Shown here piece by piece: positions 1-11,299 of a DNA stretch of 64,000 nucleotides. Position 1 is the first letter of the stretch. Every line of letters begins with the position of its first letter. Where the stretch lies: contig JAWDGP010002101.1 in the NCBI GenBank assembly GCA_033675545.1, positions 265,001 to 329,000 on the forward strand. The letters are read 5' to 3'. Made by a program: the position numbers and the translations under genes. Under the pieces are notes generated by a model, which saw only the letters and a program-made list of their open reading frames with translations, was not told where the DNA came from and did not search any database. The DNA comes from Elysia crispata (taxonomy: Eukaryota > Mollusca > Gastropoda > Plakobranchidae).

Positions 1-1784
1 AAAAATGAATCTCTTGAAAACAATATCTTAAAAGTAGCTTGTAAATTTATTGAATGTGACATTAAAAGAAAAAGTAGAGCTAGAAGTGAGAATAAATTTT
101 TTTACAGTTAAAAACCAGTCTATTAGCTGAATTGCTTCTGGAAAGTATTCTAGATCGTGTACTATGATCGGAAACTCCCTATATTTTGACAAGTTTTGTC
201 AAAATATTTTTAGGAGAATTTGCGAGAGACCCAAAGTTTGTGGCCACAAATCATTGATTGGTGCATGACAGCAGCAGAAAATTTGATGTTTCATGATGGT
301 TTTTTTATCCATTTATAAATAAAGTTGACAGCAAAGATCTAGTAATAAGTTAATACTGCAAAATTTACATGAATATTTCATTGTTGCAGCTGTGATAGCC
401 TTTCAATGCCTTAATGAACTTCAGAACATTATAAAATGAGCAGCTTTGGAAATTAAAATACTATAATGTTGTAGTTTGGCAACTTCACTACATTGTAAAA
501 GACGAATTGATAGAAATAAACAAATACAGAGTATATTCTTTTAATTTTCTTATAAACTTATCTTTATAAAAATGCATGCTTTGGTTACATAGATTTAAAA
601 ATAAAACTTAAAATGAAAGTAGGAAAGATATAAACTTCACAAAAAATTGTTTGATTTGATTGCTTGTGGAGAAGCTGAAAATTGCAAGAGAAAAAAAAAA
701 CATTTTTCTTAAATTTATTTTGTATTGAACCTATGCTCCGTGCTATGAGTATCACTGTTAAACAGTAACTAACATTAATAAAATAAAATGTGTTAAAAAA
801 AAAACGGATTGCGGTTAAATTAAATCCAAACTGCAAGTTTGGGTATTTTATACCTGACCCATGCTAATCCTTTGTTAGGTGTCCCTCAGGACATAAACGC
901 CTAAGCCTGTCACTGCTGCCTAACTGAATTGTATGAAATCTCACAATTTGTAGAACTTAGTCTCATTGGAGACACTTCAGATAAATTTCAGTGGATCATC
1001 TCTTGATCATGGAATTATTAAATGTGGGTGAAAATCTGCCTTTTGATCGACCAAATTTGGACAAGGTTTGTTGAGCCCTTTGGAAGAACACCCTGAATAT
1101 ACAGGCTTCAGTGATAGCATTAGTCCCAGAGAGTCATACTTTAGATTAAATTTTTATAATATGAAAGACCTAGCCATGTGTATTCCATCACCTATGTGGA
1201 GTAATTGTAAGTGTCTGGCTTAAAGCCTCATAAAAAAACATGATAAAGAGAAAGTAGAAACATTATTTTTCTTGATGAATGCACATGGCTGTGAAATTAT
1301 TCATGACTTTTGACTTTGGCTGAAGTTTTGGACTAGTGGACTTTGTTCTGTGACCTTTCAGGCATTTTATCCTTGATTACTCTGTCCCTTGATTAACACT
1401 AAAGTCCCGCATTTTATCTGTGAAAATTTTGTAAGTACTTATCATTGATTATCTTTGCTAGCATTGTTATGCTTTTATTTTACTTGTTCTTTTTACTACC
1501 TTTTCAGTCATATCTTTCAACATTAATTCTTTTGTGGTTTTTATTTAAGATAAAGAGGTATTGAAAACTTCAACTTTCTTTACTACGTGTTCTTCATGTA
1601 TAGAGTTTAGCTATGTTGTTTTTACCAAGCTTCAACATATTCTAATCTCTAGAGGCAGCAGTGAACTTTGAACTCGAGGACAATGACACTCAGTGGTGCT
1701 GAGAGTGTGAACTCTGAAGAACTGAATGATCTATAGACATACTAAACAAGTTGTGGTTACACTTGAAATAAAGTAAGGATTGAT
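1..1784. other. Intergenic sequence, no gene recognised
   Basis: AT-rich sequence read on both strands. The open frames are short, low in complexity and match no family I know. No splice-framed coding stretch, RNA gene or transposon end is evident. Confidence 0.6.
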
Positions 1785-1921
1785 ATGATTTTGAGCTTTC
1801 AAGTTTTTTTTTATAACATGTGGAATCGATTAAATCTATTATAACCTCTTAAACACTTATCAGAAGGCTATGAATTCCAGCAAAAAGGTCTTAAAAATTG
1901 CAAAAAAAAGCTCAAAATCAT
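1785..1921. repeat. Small fold-back (MITE-like) repeat
   Basis: A perfect 15-bp inverted repeat is seen: ATGATTTTGAGCTTT at 1785-1799 and its reverse complement at 1907-1921, separated by 107 bp of AT-rich, non-coding sequence. The layout fits a very small non-autonomous inverted-repeat element. No convincing target-site duplication was found. Confidence 0.5.
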
Positions 1922-1941
1922 GGCTGCATAACCATTAATTG

Positions 1942-2167
1942 TTGTCATCTGATGTAGTTAAGAGTTACACATCCTAGTATCTAGGATGTGAGTTATCGTT
2001 CTTGCCAAGTGCTATTAAAAAGTTCCTGATTTGGTTTAGTTCCATTATACCTGTAATTATCATTATGTTTATGAATGTTTTATATCATGTCCTGCCTGTG
2101 GAATGAGCCTTGGAGAATAGGCATATCTTTCTTTTATTAATAAACGATTAATTTGACATCAGATGAC
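1942..2167. repeat. Inverted 12-mers around a 23-nt perfect palindrome
   Basis: GTCATCTGATGT at 1942-1953 recurs inverted as ACATCAGATGAC at 2156-2167. Between them, at 1968-1990, CACATCCTAG and CTAGGATGTG form a perfect hairpin with a TAT loop. It may be another small fold-back element; no coding content. Confidence 0.45.
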
Positions 2168-2928
2168 TTAGATTTGTTTATAAATGTTTCACAGCACTCA
2201 CCATCCCTCTTTACTGCCTTGTACTATATCACCCACAATAGTTCTGTATATAGTATCACTAAAATATTACTGGACTGAAATTTTAGGGACCCGATAAAGT
2301 GCCTGAATAGGGTTATTTAAAAACTAGATGGAATACTCTTTCTTTTAGTTTTTACTAAAACAAAATCCATCCATTAAAGGTTGAGCTATGTTTTCTTTTT
2401 TTTTCTTTTTTTAAATGGCTTTCAATTGCCTGTAAAGTTTGACAGATAGAGTACAAAATGCTAATAATGTTGATAAAAATGATGTAGACCTAGATCGTGG
2501 TGATCTAAAAGGAGATGGTGGAGGCATAAATTCATCAAATGAGCTTGATCCCAATTAATCTAATAATGACGGTCATCTAGATCTAGATCTAGGTGAAGGG
2601 AACCGTTTCTCTTGGGGTGAAACCTAAAACCTATTGTTTATTTTCATTTAGTGAATTTTTTATAGCTTGACAGTATTAATACATAAAGTATCATTTATTC
2701 TCTCATTTTCAATTTTTTCAAAGCAATAAGATGAAAAACAAACTTTACACGATTTTTCTCCCAAAACTAGTACTAGCAAAAAATGTGAGTTACTCCTTTT
2801 ACATTGGCACATGAAAGTGTCTTTTATTGAGAGCTGTGGCACACTAATGGTTAAACCTACCTACCTGGTTATGAAGTTTTCAAAGGATCCACAAATCCAT
2901 TTAGATTTTGCAAAATTAGCTAGTTATT

Positions 2929-3020
2929 GCTTTTTGCGCCCTAAGGTTGTAGGGTATAAGTTTCTACTCACTAGGCTTTTTGCGCCCTAAGGTTGTAGGG
3001 TATAAGTTTCTACCCACTAG
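2929..3020. repeat. 46-bp tandem duplication
   Basis: Two adjacent 46-bp copies (2929-2974 and 2975-3020) differ at a single base. Each contains CCCTA and TAGGG arms around a 6-nt spacer, a short potential hairpin. The near identity suggests a recent duplication. Confidence 0.9.
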
Positions 3021-3782
3021 GTAAAATAATCAAAACAAATTTAGACCAACCTTGCCGCCAGAAAGTATGAGTGACAATTATTGCTTATACAGTAAAAGAA
3101 TGAAATTGCTGCAGAAAAATTTGTTGTCATTAAGAAAAGCAGCAGTTCTTCATTGCATTTCTAGAAAGCTTAAATGGGGTGCTTAAAAACTGGCGGTTGC
3201 TCTAAGACAAACACCCAGATTTATTGATTTTTAGGTTGAGATCTCTATTCTAATTTCTGTTTATAACATAAAGAATTTCTTAGCGATATGAGAAGAACTT
3301 AAGTGTCTAACGGTTCTGTACACTTTAAAGTAGTTAAATAATTAAATGGCTCTGGAGGATATAAATTTGTCATTGATTATTGTGAAGTTTGCATATGTTT
3401 CCTAACCTGGATGCCTATCATTCCTGTTCGTTTGAAGGGTAATTTATATGTAGCCTACATGTATATATATAGGTGATATAGATCTCAGTGGAATCCACTT
3501 TAACCCTCGTCCGGCTTACACGGTTACCCACTAATAGGGCGGAAAACTGTACTATCGCCACAGCCTATTAGCATATAGATAGCTAGACTTTTGTTGCCAA
3601 AACAAATTATAAGTTACATTTATTTTTTCAAATAAATGTTTCATGGTTCTAATGAGTTTCTGAAAGGACAATTTATGGACAAAGTCAGATGAAAAAATTA
3701 ATTTTCAAGGAGGATGATTGGATACAATGATTAGCAATTCCTTTGGTGAAAGATTGGATTTGCAATGAAAGTAAAACACATA

Positions 3783-4248
3783 CAGTGGAAACCTCATAAT
3801 TCCAACTGATTAGATTAAAACTTCGAATTAAGAGGATTAGAATTACATAAAAGAGGCATGAATAAATATATGACTCATTGACTATTTTGTACTGTGCATG
3901 CAACGAGTAACTCTCCCCTTCCCCTGTCCCATGTTGCTACCAGTGTCAGTGTTACAAGTAGCACCTCTTTCTTAGAGCATGAAATCCCTCCTCAATTTGT
4001 TAACGCACTAATCAGCCTTTCTCGGGCAAGGATTAGTATTGCTTGCTGCTTGAGAGATACATGTAGCACTTTTGTAGTGTCTCATGTCATGGTATCGACT
4101 CCAAAATAAGAGAATTGAACCAGAAAAAATTTAAAATATGAATCCAATTCTAGCAAAGCTAACGAAAAAAAAAATTATCTATCCTCTCGCAAAATATGGT
4201 TTATGAGAAATTCGAACAATGAGACTTTGGTTTTTGAGGTTTCCCCTG
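3783..4248. mobile_element. Non-autonomous pogo/Tigger-type element (MITE)
   Basis: The left end reads TA-CAGTGGAAACCTC (3781-3795) and the right end is its imperfect inverse, GAGGTTTCCCCTG-TA (to 4250). TA target duplication with CAGTGG..CCTC termini is typical of pogo/Tigger elements of the Tc1/mariner superfamily. The 466-bp interior encodes no recognisable transposase, so the element depends on an autonomous relative. A related fragment lies at 61,932-61,985. Confidence 0.75.
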
Positions 4249-4250
4249 TA

Positions 4251-7240
4251 CGTTATTAATTTATTTGTGTGCTTGAGAATGGGAGAGGGGGTTGGGCGGG
4301 GATGAGAACTGAGATGGAAAAAATTTTAATTCATTTACATAAAGCCAACGTTTGAGTCTAGTTCAGTCATCTAAGCTAAAGCCTGCAGAGTCAATGCGTA
4401 GTCCTTTAGTTCAAAGAAACTATGAAACTATACAGATACAATTAAACACGGGTACAATGTAGTTCCATTATAACTAAGCACAGAGAGTGAGGAGAGGTGA
4501 TAAAGTCAGACAGTAGTGGAGAAGGAAGAAAATCAGACCAAACAGCATAACCATTGTGTCAAATAACTTAGGAGACTTCAAGTAAAAAACTTGTTCAACA
4601 ATATGAACGTCTGACTATGCTTTCCTGCCATTGGACACATAGTGACAGCATATCAAAAACTACCAATAAACAAGGCAGGCCTGATACCCTGATACCCTAC
4701 ACACATGCCACCCTCTCAACTCACACCCTTCTTTACATCTCAGTAAACTCCTCCCTTTCTTACTCTGCTTTACAGTGACAAGAGGCTGTGATTGAGCTGC
4801 AACAAGGCTGGTTTGGTCTGATGTTATTACAAAAATTGGCCGATCAAGGTACATGATATCAAACACACCTAGTAGAGCTGCTATCCACATGATTCGAGGA
4901 AGTCTGGGGGGCAGTGGTTATGCCAAGTCTTTGCTACGACTGTGCACTGAGGGTGGCCAGCAAGTAAGGGGGAAGGAAAGGGCCATGTCATAAAGTCACC
5001 ACGGTCTGGGTCTTCTGTTTGCTCTTCGGCCTTTGTAACAGCCAAATGTGAAGGAAACAGATTTTCCCATGTGTCAATAACTTCAAGAACCCATCTGACA
5101 TGTCTAAATTACTATTTGTTTTTCACACCTCAGGGGCGCTGGATCTCCTCCCAATAGCAATAATAGTTCAAGGGGGGAGATACTTCCACCTTTTCATTGG
5201 TTGATATTGTTACTAGAGAAGAATAAAGTTTGCCAACATATGAGATGGGGAGATAAGAAGATAATGACATTTCAAATAGGCTCGCCAGTGAACCACAAAT
5301 AATAATTGTGCCGTATCACCCAGCTCGGAGCCTCAACACTAACATATTGGCATCGCAGAGCCCAGGTTATCGTCATGGCAAAAACTAAATACAATGGGTT
5401 TGCAGGACCAGCGTTAAGTCAACACCTGAAAGGGGAACTCTTGCTTAAAGTCAGCCCTATTTGGCAGTCCTAGATCTATTTCTAACATATTTTTGCAATT
5501 ATTAAAGACAATGTTTGCCTTAACTAGATCTAGATCTATATCATATTGACTATACTAGACGATCTAGATCTATGGATCTTGCAATCTAGTTTTTCACTAC
5601 TCTAAGTCAGAGTCAATTTATATTGCCCAGTTTCTTTTTATACTGAAATATCATTTAAATATCATCTAATCTAGCCTACTTTTCAATCCCTGAATGCGAC
5701 GTACGGAGTATCAATCATCGCAAGGAGTATCAATGATCCGTGATAGCTAGATCTAAATCCACATCTAGAAAACCCAATTATCCACTTATGTGCAAAATTT
5801 TACAACTTTCGTCGTTAATTTTCACCTGAGCTTAAAGACTTTGTTTTACAGACTTCATAACACACATAAAAAAGTCGAGAAACTAGGACATAGACAGTTT
5901 TACCTAACTTACGGCCTAAATGGACGATTAAATACCGCTAAAGACAGGTCTTGTGAGAACACTCACACTGATATCTTTCATTATCTTAAAAACACTTTGA
6001 TCTAAATAAAAGGAGACATTTACAAACTTACTCAGTAAATGTATATAAATACAGTAACGCTAATGCGGAATAACTTTTCTTTTTCAATTTCTTGGGGCAC
6101 ATCTACTCTAGACCAGAGCATCTAAAAGACTAGATTTAGAGATCTCTAATAGTTATAATCAGAGAGATCTATAGTCTCTGTGTAACGCCCCAAGCAGTGA
6201 CTATTGAGCCGTTTTTCAAGAGCATTTTAGTTAAGATCAAGGAGAGAAGGGTGTATTAAAAATCCATGTCAGATTCTCTGAACCTAGATAAATAGTACAA
6301 TTTGGGCTTTTCCTGTTAGACTTAAAGGATATATCCTGCACATCACCAATGGGGCAACCGTTAGAGAGCTGCTCAAAATTTTATGGTTGCCCTTGTCATG
6401 GTGAGTCTAAAAGGAATTATACACGTATTCACTTTGTACTTTAAATTGACACCAGAGACCCAAAGATTTATGTTCTTAAATGTGGTTAAAATCTTTTAGA
6501 CATCCAGGCATTTAATTCTTTGTATATTTGCAATTATTGCAACTGCTCGATTTTGTGGGGGGTTTTTTGTTGTTGTTTTTTTTTGTTTTTGTTTTTTTGT
6601 TTTGTTTTGTTTTTGCAGCAAACAAGGTTTTTCGGCTTTTTAAACAATAATTTAGGCATCAATCTCTAAACAAGTTAAAAAAAGAATCCTTTCTAAACAC
6701 AAAATCTGTTCAATATTACAGAAATCATCTCATAAAGTTTATTAGTGCTCTATTTTTCTTTTTTAATCTGAACATGCGGTTTAGAGATCAATACCGTGCA
6801 CAAGAGATGGAACTTCTTTGAGAAGTTTGCAGAGCAAGTAACCTAAGCTCATTGGTTGTTATTTTAAGTATCACGACTGATTCTGGCTCTCTTCATGCGC
6901 TTGTTGTGAATGAAAACAAGTTGCATCGGCCCTTCCAACCATGTAAAAATATTAGAAACTACATAAGTCAAGCAGGAACTAGATCCAGATTTGGATTAAT
7001 AATTTATTAAAGCGGCCCATACACGCACAAACTTTCTCATTATAGTGTGCCCTACACGCTTAGTAGGCCTTGTGTAATAATCAGTTTGAACGTAGACCTC
7101 GCAATGGACGAGGCAACAGCGTTACCTTTGCGCTAGCGTGCAAGCGAAAAAGAAACAAAAAAGAAACGATCTAGATCTAAGTGGGCCAAGCAATTGTTTC
7201 TGCAACGTCAAAGATTTGGTCATAGCTAACTATTGGAAGA
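4251..7240. other. Intergenic sequence, no gene recognised
   Basis: Frames up to about 76 codons are present, but none has recognisable motifs. Several CTAGATCT clusters occur (about 5,470-5,590 and 6,100-6,180), and T/G-rich low complexity lies near 6,550-6,620. Nothing else is supportable. Confidence 0.55.
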
Positions 7241-7244
7241 GTTG

Positions 7245-7545
7245 AGAAATTATGAGCCAGTTGATTAAAAAATACTTTTTGAAGAATGATGGGGATTCTT
7301 TTGACGAAATGTTGGAGCATGTGGAACCTCACATCAGCAAATGAGACACAGTTATGCCTTATTTCCTGTAGGCAGACTCTCATTAACCGTCCGATTTTTG
7401 GCAACTGGGAATCCAGTCGAAGACCTCAAATTTACAATTTATGCTATTACTCATAAAGGTTACAGTATACTCGCAAACCCTGAAAGAAAGAATGCTGACA
7501 TAAACATACCTGGTCCTACAAAAGGCTTTAGGTATCTGTAGAGCA
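7245..7545 (+). pseudogene. PIF/Harbinger-like transposase N-terminal fragment
   Basis: Two overlapping plus-strand frames joined by a frameshift read F-L-K-N-D...F-D-E-M-L...P-H-I-S-K, then DT, then GRLSLTVRFLATGNPVEDLKF. The order (a bulky residue pair, an F-D-x-x-L segment, an I-S-K-x-D-T segment and then R-L-x-L-T-x-R-F-L-A-T-G) is the N-terminal helical region of Harbinger/HARBI1-like transposases. An in-frame stop follows ISK, and no DDE catalytic core is seen downstream, so this is a broken piece of an old DNA transposon. Recognition rests on motif memory only. Confidence 0.5.
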
Positions 7546-7918
7546 GAGGAACTATCCAAGAAAGGGTTGCAAACGATGGACCAAAATCAGAGTGCAGCAG
7601 TAGATGCCCTAAGAAAGAAAGACTGACAAGAAAGGCTTTTACCAAAACAAAGATTTGCCAGCGAATAAGAAAAGCTTTATATAAAAAAGATACACAAAAT
7701 GCTTCAAATAGCACCCTCCTAGGAAGTGCTAGCATATGGAAAACAATGCCTATGCTGCTCAAAATTTAATCTAGACAGTATATTAGATCTGAATAACAGC
7801 TGGTAATTCCGTCGTTGACCCGAGTCAATTATGCCGATCTAAATCCAGAACTAAGCTTAAATTTAGTCCCCTTTTTTAATGTATGCTCGAGAGTAAGATA
7901 TTTGATACCAGTCTGGAT

Positions 7919-7922
<4 letters not shown>

Positions 7923-8001
<79 letters not shown>
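7923..8001. repeat. (TC)n microsatellite
   Basis: About 79 bp of uninterrupted TC dinucleotide. The serine-leucine reading frame across it is an artefact of the repeat. Confidence 0.98.
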
Positions 8002-8004
<3 letters not shown>

Positions 8005-8246
8005 GGTTACGCTGTTGCCATACATTTTAACTTCCCCGGGCACAACATCAACCACGCAAAAATCACATCAAAATACCAAATCAAATGACCCACAGCAGAC
8101 CTGATACTATAAGCGTACTAAGCAAAGAAACATTCTGCATACACAAGTTACAATAGAACCATCGACGCCAACGACCATGCAACCTCTCTAATCACACAAA
8201 TCCATAAACACACCTAATTTCCTAGAACACTATAAAGGCTATATAG

Positions 8247-8323
8247 ATAGATATAGAAGATCTTAACTTAAATTCTCTTCATATGACACTGGTGTTTCAA
8301 GCGGAGGACAAAGTTGTCGCTTG
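8247..8323 (-). repeat. PLE terminal direct repeat, left copy
   Basis: About 77 bp that closely match 10,721-10,802. It contains the segment ACACTGGTGTTTCAAGCG followed by a small hairpin (ACAA/TTGT). Read on the minus strand it includes GAAACACCAGTGTC. Confidence 0.8.
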
Positions 8324-8885
8324 CCCTCCTCTCTCTTCGGGTATGACTGATGTGTGTTCGGTTGCGTTCCGACCTTGTACTGTTGTTTTTCGTTTCCAGG
8401 CCACTGAAAGTTTTGTAGCAAATGCTTCTTTCTGTTGGGGCACGATGAAAAGATTTCCCTTCTTTTGATGAGGCTTGGTTTTGTTTTTAGAATGAAATAT
8501 TTCTCTGCTATGCATAGGTTGCATCATTCTGTTTGTTGCTGCTAAATATGGCTGCGCTTTTTCGATTATATCCCATGATAAGTGGTATTCAGTTTTTGAT
8601 TCCTTGAGTTTCCATAAGATGTTTACTTAAAGTTGTGGCTGTTTTTTTTTTGTGGTTAAGTATGCTGGTTGTGAACTCATTTTCTGTTCTTCCTATGTAA
8701 GTGTCCTGTTTTTTTCGAGGGTTTCTGTTCGACAGTTGACTTGTATACTACTCCCTTTTGGAGGCACTGGCCTTTGAGCGGGCAGAATTTTTATGCAAGT
8801 TTTCCCTTGTTTTTCTTTTTTCTTTGTACATTCAAGAACTGCTGTGTTGTGGCTAGAAATAATTTGTTTCATATTCTGCATGCAG
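8300..8885 (-). pseudogene. PLE GIY-YIG endonuclease region
   Basis: Read on the minus strand, the fragments run: MKQIISSHN (about 8870), a basic/cysteine segment around PVPPKG (about 8770), then in a shifted frame TYIGRTENEFTTSILNHKKK (about 8700-8640), then TTLSKHLMETQGIKN, and finally a C-terminal M-x-x-R-E-I-F-H segment (about 8510). TYIGRTE followed by a lysine/asparagine-rich stretch and the L-S-K-H segment is the GIY-YIG nuclease fold as found at the C-terminus of Penelope-like elements. At least two frameshifts or stops interrupt it. It lies directly downstream of the reverse transcriptase on the same strand. Confidence 0.7.
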
Positions 8886-9437
8886 TTATAGCTTAGCTTA
8901 GCTTTATGGTGCTTTTATTTAATATTTTGTGCAGCTTGTTGTTTGTTGAGAAGCACGTGTGTAGGAGTCCAAAAAATATTTTTCCGATGTTGCTGGTGAC
9001 ATTATTTTATGCTGAATGGGGAGTTGAACCAGATAATGTTTCTCTTTCTTGCTCTCTTCTTGTTTTTTTTTTTGTTTCTTTTGTTTCGTCTCTTTTTTCA
9101 TTGAGTGGTGTTTTTATTTCTCCAGTAGCGTGGTTACGATTTGTTTTGATGGCTTTTTCTTGTGGGTTTTCGTTTTTCGTGTATTTTATTTGTTGTTTAT
9201 GCCCGTTTTCCCTTTGCGCAGCATTACATGGCTTTGCTGCCTTGTTGAAAATATTAACATTAGCGGAGTTCTTTCAGAGGCGTAATTCTATACCTTTCGA
9301 CAAGTTTTTAATGATGGGGGGTGGATGGTTGCTATCACGGTGGATAAAGTTGATTGTGCTGTTTGGTTTTTTATATGGTTGATATAGCCCTGTATCCAGA
9401 TTGAGGGTGCAGAAAACCTACCACCTTTTTATTCGCA

Positions 9438-10463
9438 TCAGATGTTATGCTTAGTCTGTTCTCCTTGAATATCTTGCATATTTCTTTTTTTTTTTTTTAT
9501 CTTGTCGGCATTTCTAGGAATCTGGTTCGTTATGGCGAGCCCGTCATCTCGGTAAAGTCCTACATTGATGTTGAGGTGTTGGAGCTGCGAAAGGAGGAAT
9601 AATCCTACTAATTCGCAAATTTCGGCGCCGTCGAAACTTCCCATGGTTACGTCGAAATCTGAATTTTTTTTTTTGCACCATGGCTCGCAGTCCTAGTATA
9701 GGGTTGTTTTCTTGGTGTATTTAATTATCTGTACTTGTTCGTCAGTGATTACCGAATATTTGGAGGCATATTTTATTGCATTCTGGAGCAGTTCGTTTGA
9801 TATGGACGGGTAGAAGTCTCATATGTCGAAACAGATCAGTGTGTGACTTTTCTTAATATTGTGAAACCAGTTTATGACATCATTTGTGCTTTTCCATTGG
9901 TTAATGTTTGTCTTCGACTTGACATCGTGAACAATTTTTTCCACAATCTGTTTGCTGATTTTGCCGAGCTCGGGCTTACAGGGGTTTATGAGTCTGCAGT
10001 TAGATTTGTTATCAAAATTTGGCTTGTAGTCCTTCGCTGTAATGTTTATTCTGTCACTGAGTTTCAGTCGCTCCGCAATGTTTTTGTCCTCTCTTGTGAT
10101 GAGCGACTCTGCTGTCTCACTAGACTTCTGGTATTCTTTCTGTATGCTTTTATTTATGAGGGTCTCGTATCGTTCGCTTTTGAGTTTGTAATAATTGTTA
10201 GTTTTGTTTGCGGGGATGAACAGGTGGTTGCCACTTTTGATTTTCGTTATGTCTTTTCTTAGCTTTTACTGAAAAGCGTTTTTAACTTTCCTAAATTTGA
10301 TCTTCTCGATTATTGACGCTAGTCCAGCTTCAAATTCTTTTAGTTCTGAGATGAAAAAAAAAAAAAAAAAAAAAAGGTGGGGGGTGGTCTTGTTGAGTTG
10401 AAGCCGTACATTTCTTTGATCCGTGTATCCAAGCCAGGATTGAGAAAGAAGAAAGTCTTCCAT
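9438..10463 (-). pseudogene. PLE reverse transcriptase
   Basis: The minus strand from 10,463 downward encodes an N-terminal helical segment (S-E-L-K-E-F-E...I-E-K-I-K-F-R), a stop, then a long stop-free stretch with K-S-G-N-H-L-F-I-P-A-N-K-T, then L-I-N-K-S-I, the C-R-L-I-N-P motif and an F-D-I...F-Y-P-S-I segment. Near 9,640-9,540 come [14 protein letters not shown] and the catalytic box YRDDGLA. The R-D-D-G form and the FDGAE motif are those I know from GIY-YIG-bearing Penelope-like elements of cnidarians and molluscs. Few stops over about 800 bp suggest moderate age. Confidence 0.8.
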
Positions 10464-10720
10464 CGGACGTTTTTGACGAATTGTTATGTTCTGTTTATCA
10501 ACGATTTAATATATTGCTTTTCTCTCTATGTTGGTATATTTTTTGTAGTGTATCCGAGGTTTATTTGCTCTAGTGGTTGGTCGGGATTTCGGCTTAGGTT
10601 TAGGTCTAGATCTTTTATCATTATTCCTTTAAAGTGCTCAACAATCTTGTTGGAGCTATATATGTAGTTTGAAGATAAGTTGGAATAATTAATAAGAGTG
10701 CTCAAGTGTGGGAGCTTTTC

Positions 10721-10830
10721 ATAGATATAGAAGATCTTACCTTAAATTCTCTTCATACGATCCGACACTGGTGTTTCAAGCGGAGGACAAAATTGTCGCT
10801 TGAAACACCAGTGTCGTATGAAGAGAATAG
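10721..10830 (-). repeat. PLE terminal repeat ending in a long hairpin
   Basis: 10,721-10,802 repeats the left terminal copy. It then continues from about 10,798 to 10,828 as an inverted copy of the terminus (TTGAAACACCAGTGTCGTAT and onward). The two arms, about 31 bp each, surround a short ACAAAATTGT loop region, and one arm carries a 4-nt insertion (TCCG). Adjacent inverted termini are consistent with junction structures of Penelope-like elements. Confidence 0.75.
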
Positions 10831-10993
10831 GAGTTTTCTAAAACTTTCAAAATTATAATGCTTTATCATGTATACATGTGATTGTTGTTGATGGCTGACT
10901 GCCGATTGATAGCTGAGTCTGAGTGGCATTCATACATTAACTGATGAACTTACGAGGTCTGAATAAATCACAGCTTATTTAACTCTATACTTG

Positions 10994-11090
10994 GACGCCG
11001 GTAAATAGCTTGCAATCTATCTATCTACCAGCGTGACGCCGGCAAATAGCCTTTTATCTATCTGCCGGTACGACGCCAGTATAATAGGCA
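10994..11090. repeat. Short tandem repeat, about 40-bp unit
   Basis: Units starting GACGCCGGYAAATAGC and containing ATCTATCT begin at 10,994, 11,035 and 11,072 (the last is partial). Unit lengths are 41 and 37 bp. A minisatellite with no coding content. Confidence 0.8.
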
Positions 11091-11299
11091 CTTGCTTAAT
11101 GAAAATAGAAATACTTTCCATTTTTTTTACTTCACCTATTATAAATAGCCAGTTAAAAAAAATAAAAAAAAATTAAAAATAAGGTCTAAAACCTCTAGAT
11201 GGTAGATGAAGCTCTTAGAGTTAGACTAGATCGAGGAACTAGACCATATAGAAGTCAGAGTCTAGATTGCAGACTCGATCTCAACAGCCCAAGGTAAGC

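Larger units (their letters stand above)
8247..10830 (-). mobile_element. Penelope-like retroelement (PLE), decayed
   Basis: A minus-strand element of about 2.6 kb encodes a reverse transcriptase followed by a GIY-YIG-type endonuclease region, the domain order of endonuclease-positive Penelope-like elements. It is bounded by direct repeats of about 80 bp (8247-8323 and 10721-10802), resembling PLE pseudo-LTRs. The copy near 10.8 kb continues into an inverted copy of itself, giving a long hairpin. Several stops and frameshifts break the reading frame, so it is probably inactive. The minus strand is A-rich, so the T-rich plus-strand open frames here are shadows. Confidence 0.8.

Noticed and set aside
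2660-2842. Minus-strand frame with several cysteines, considered as a piggyBac C-terminal zinc finger
   Set aside because: The cysteine spacing is irregular and no flanking transposase motifs are present.
7883-8104. ORF rich in Ser-Leu
   Set aside because: Translation of the (TC)n microsatellite, not a gene.
8906-9382. 158-codon plus-strand ORF, hydrophobic, looks like a membrane protein
   Set aside because: It is the complement of the A-rich coding strand of the Penelope-like element. The minus strand carries the recognisable RT and GIY-YIG motifs.
9843-10262. 139-codon plus-strand ORF
   Set aside because: Shadow of the PLE reverse transcriptase; the minus strand here reads K-S-G-N-H-L-F-I-P-A-N-K-T and C-R-L-I-N-P.
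10940-10975. CTGATGAACTTACGAGGTCTGAATAAATC-like stretch considered as a hammerhead core
   Set aside because: The GAAA box is absent (TGAATAAA) and helix III cannot be drawn.
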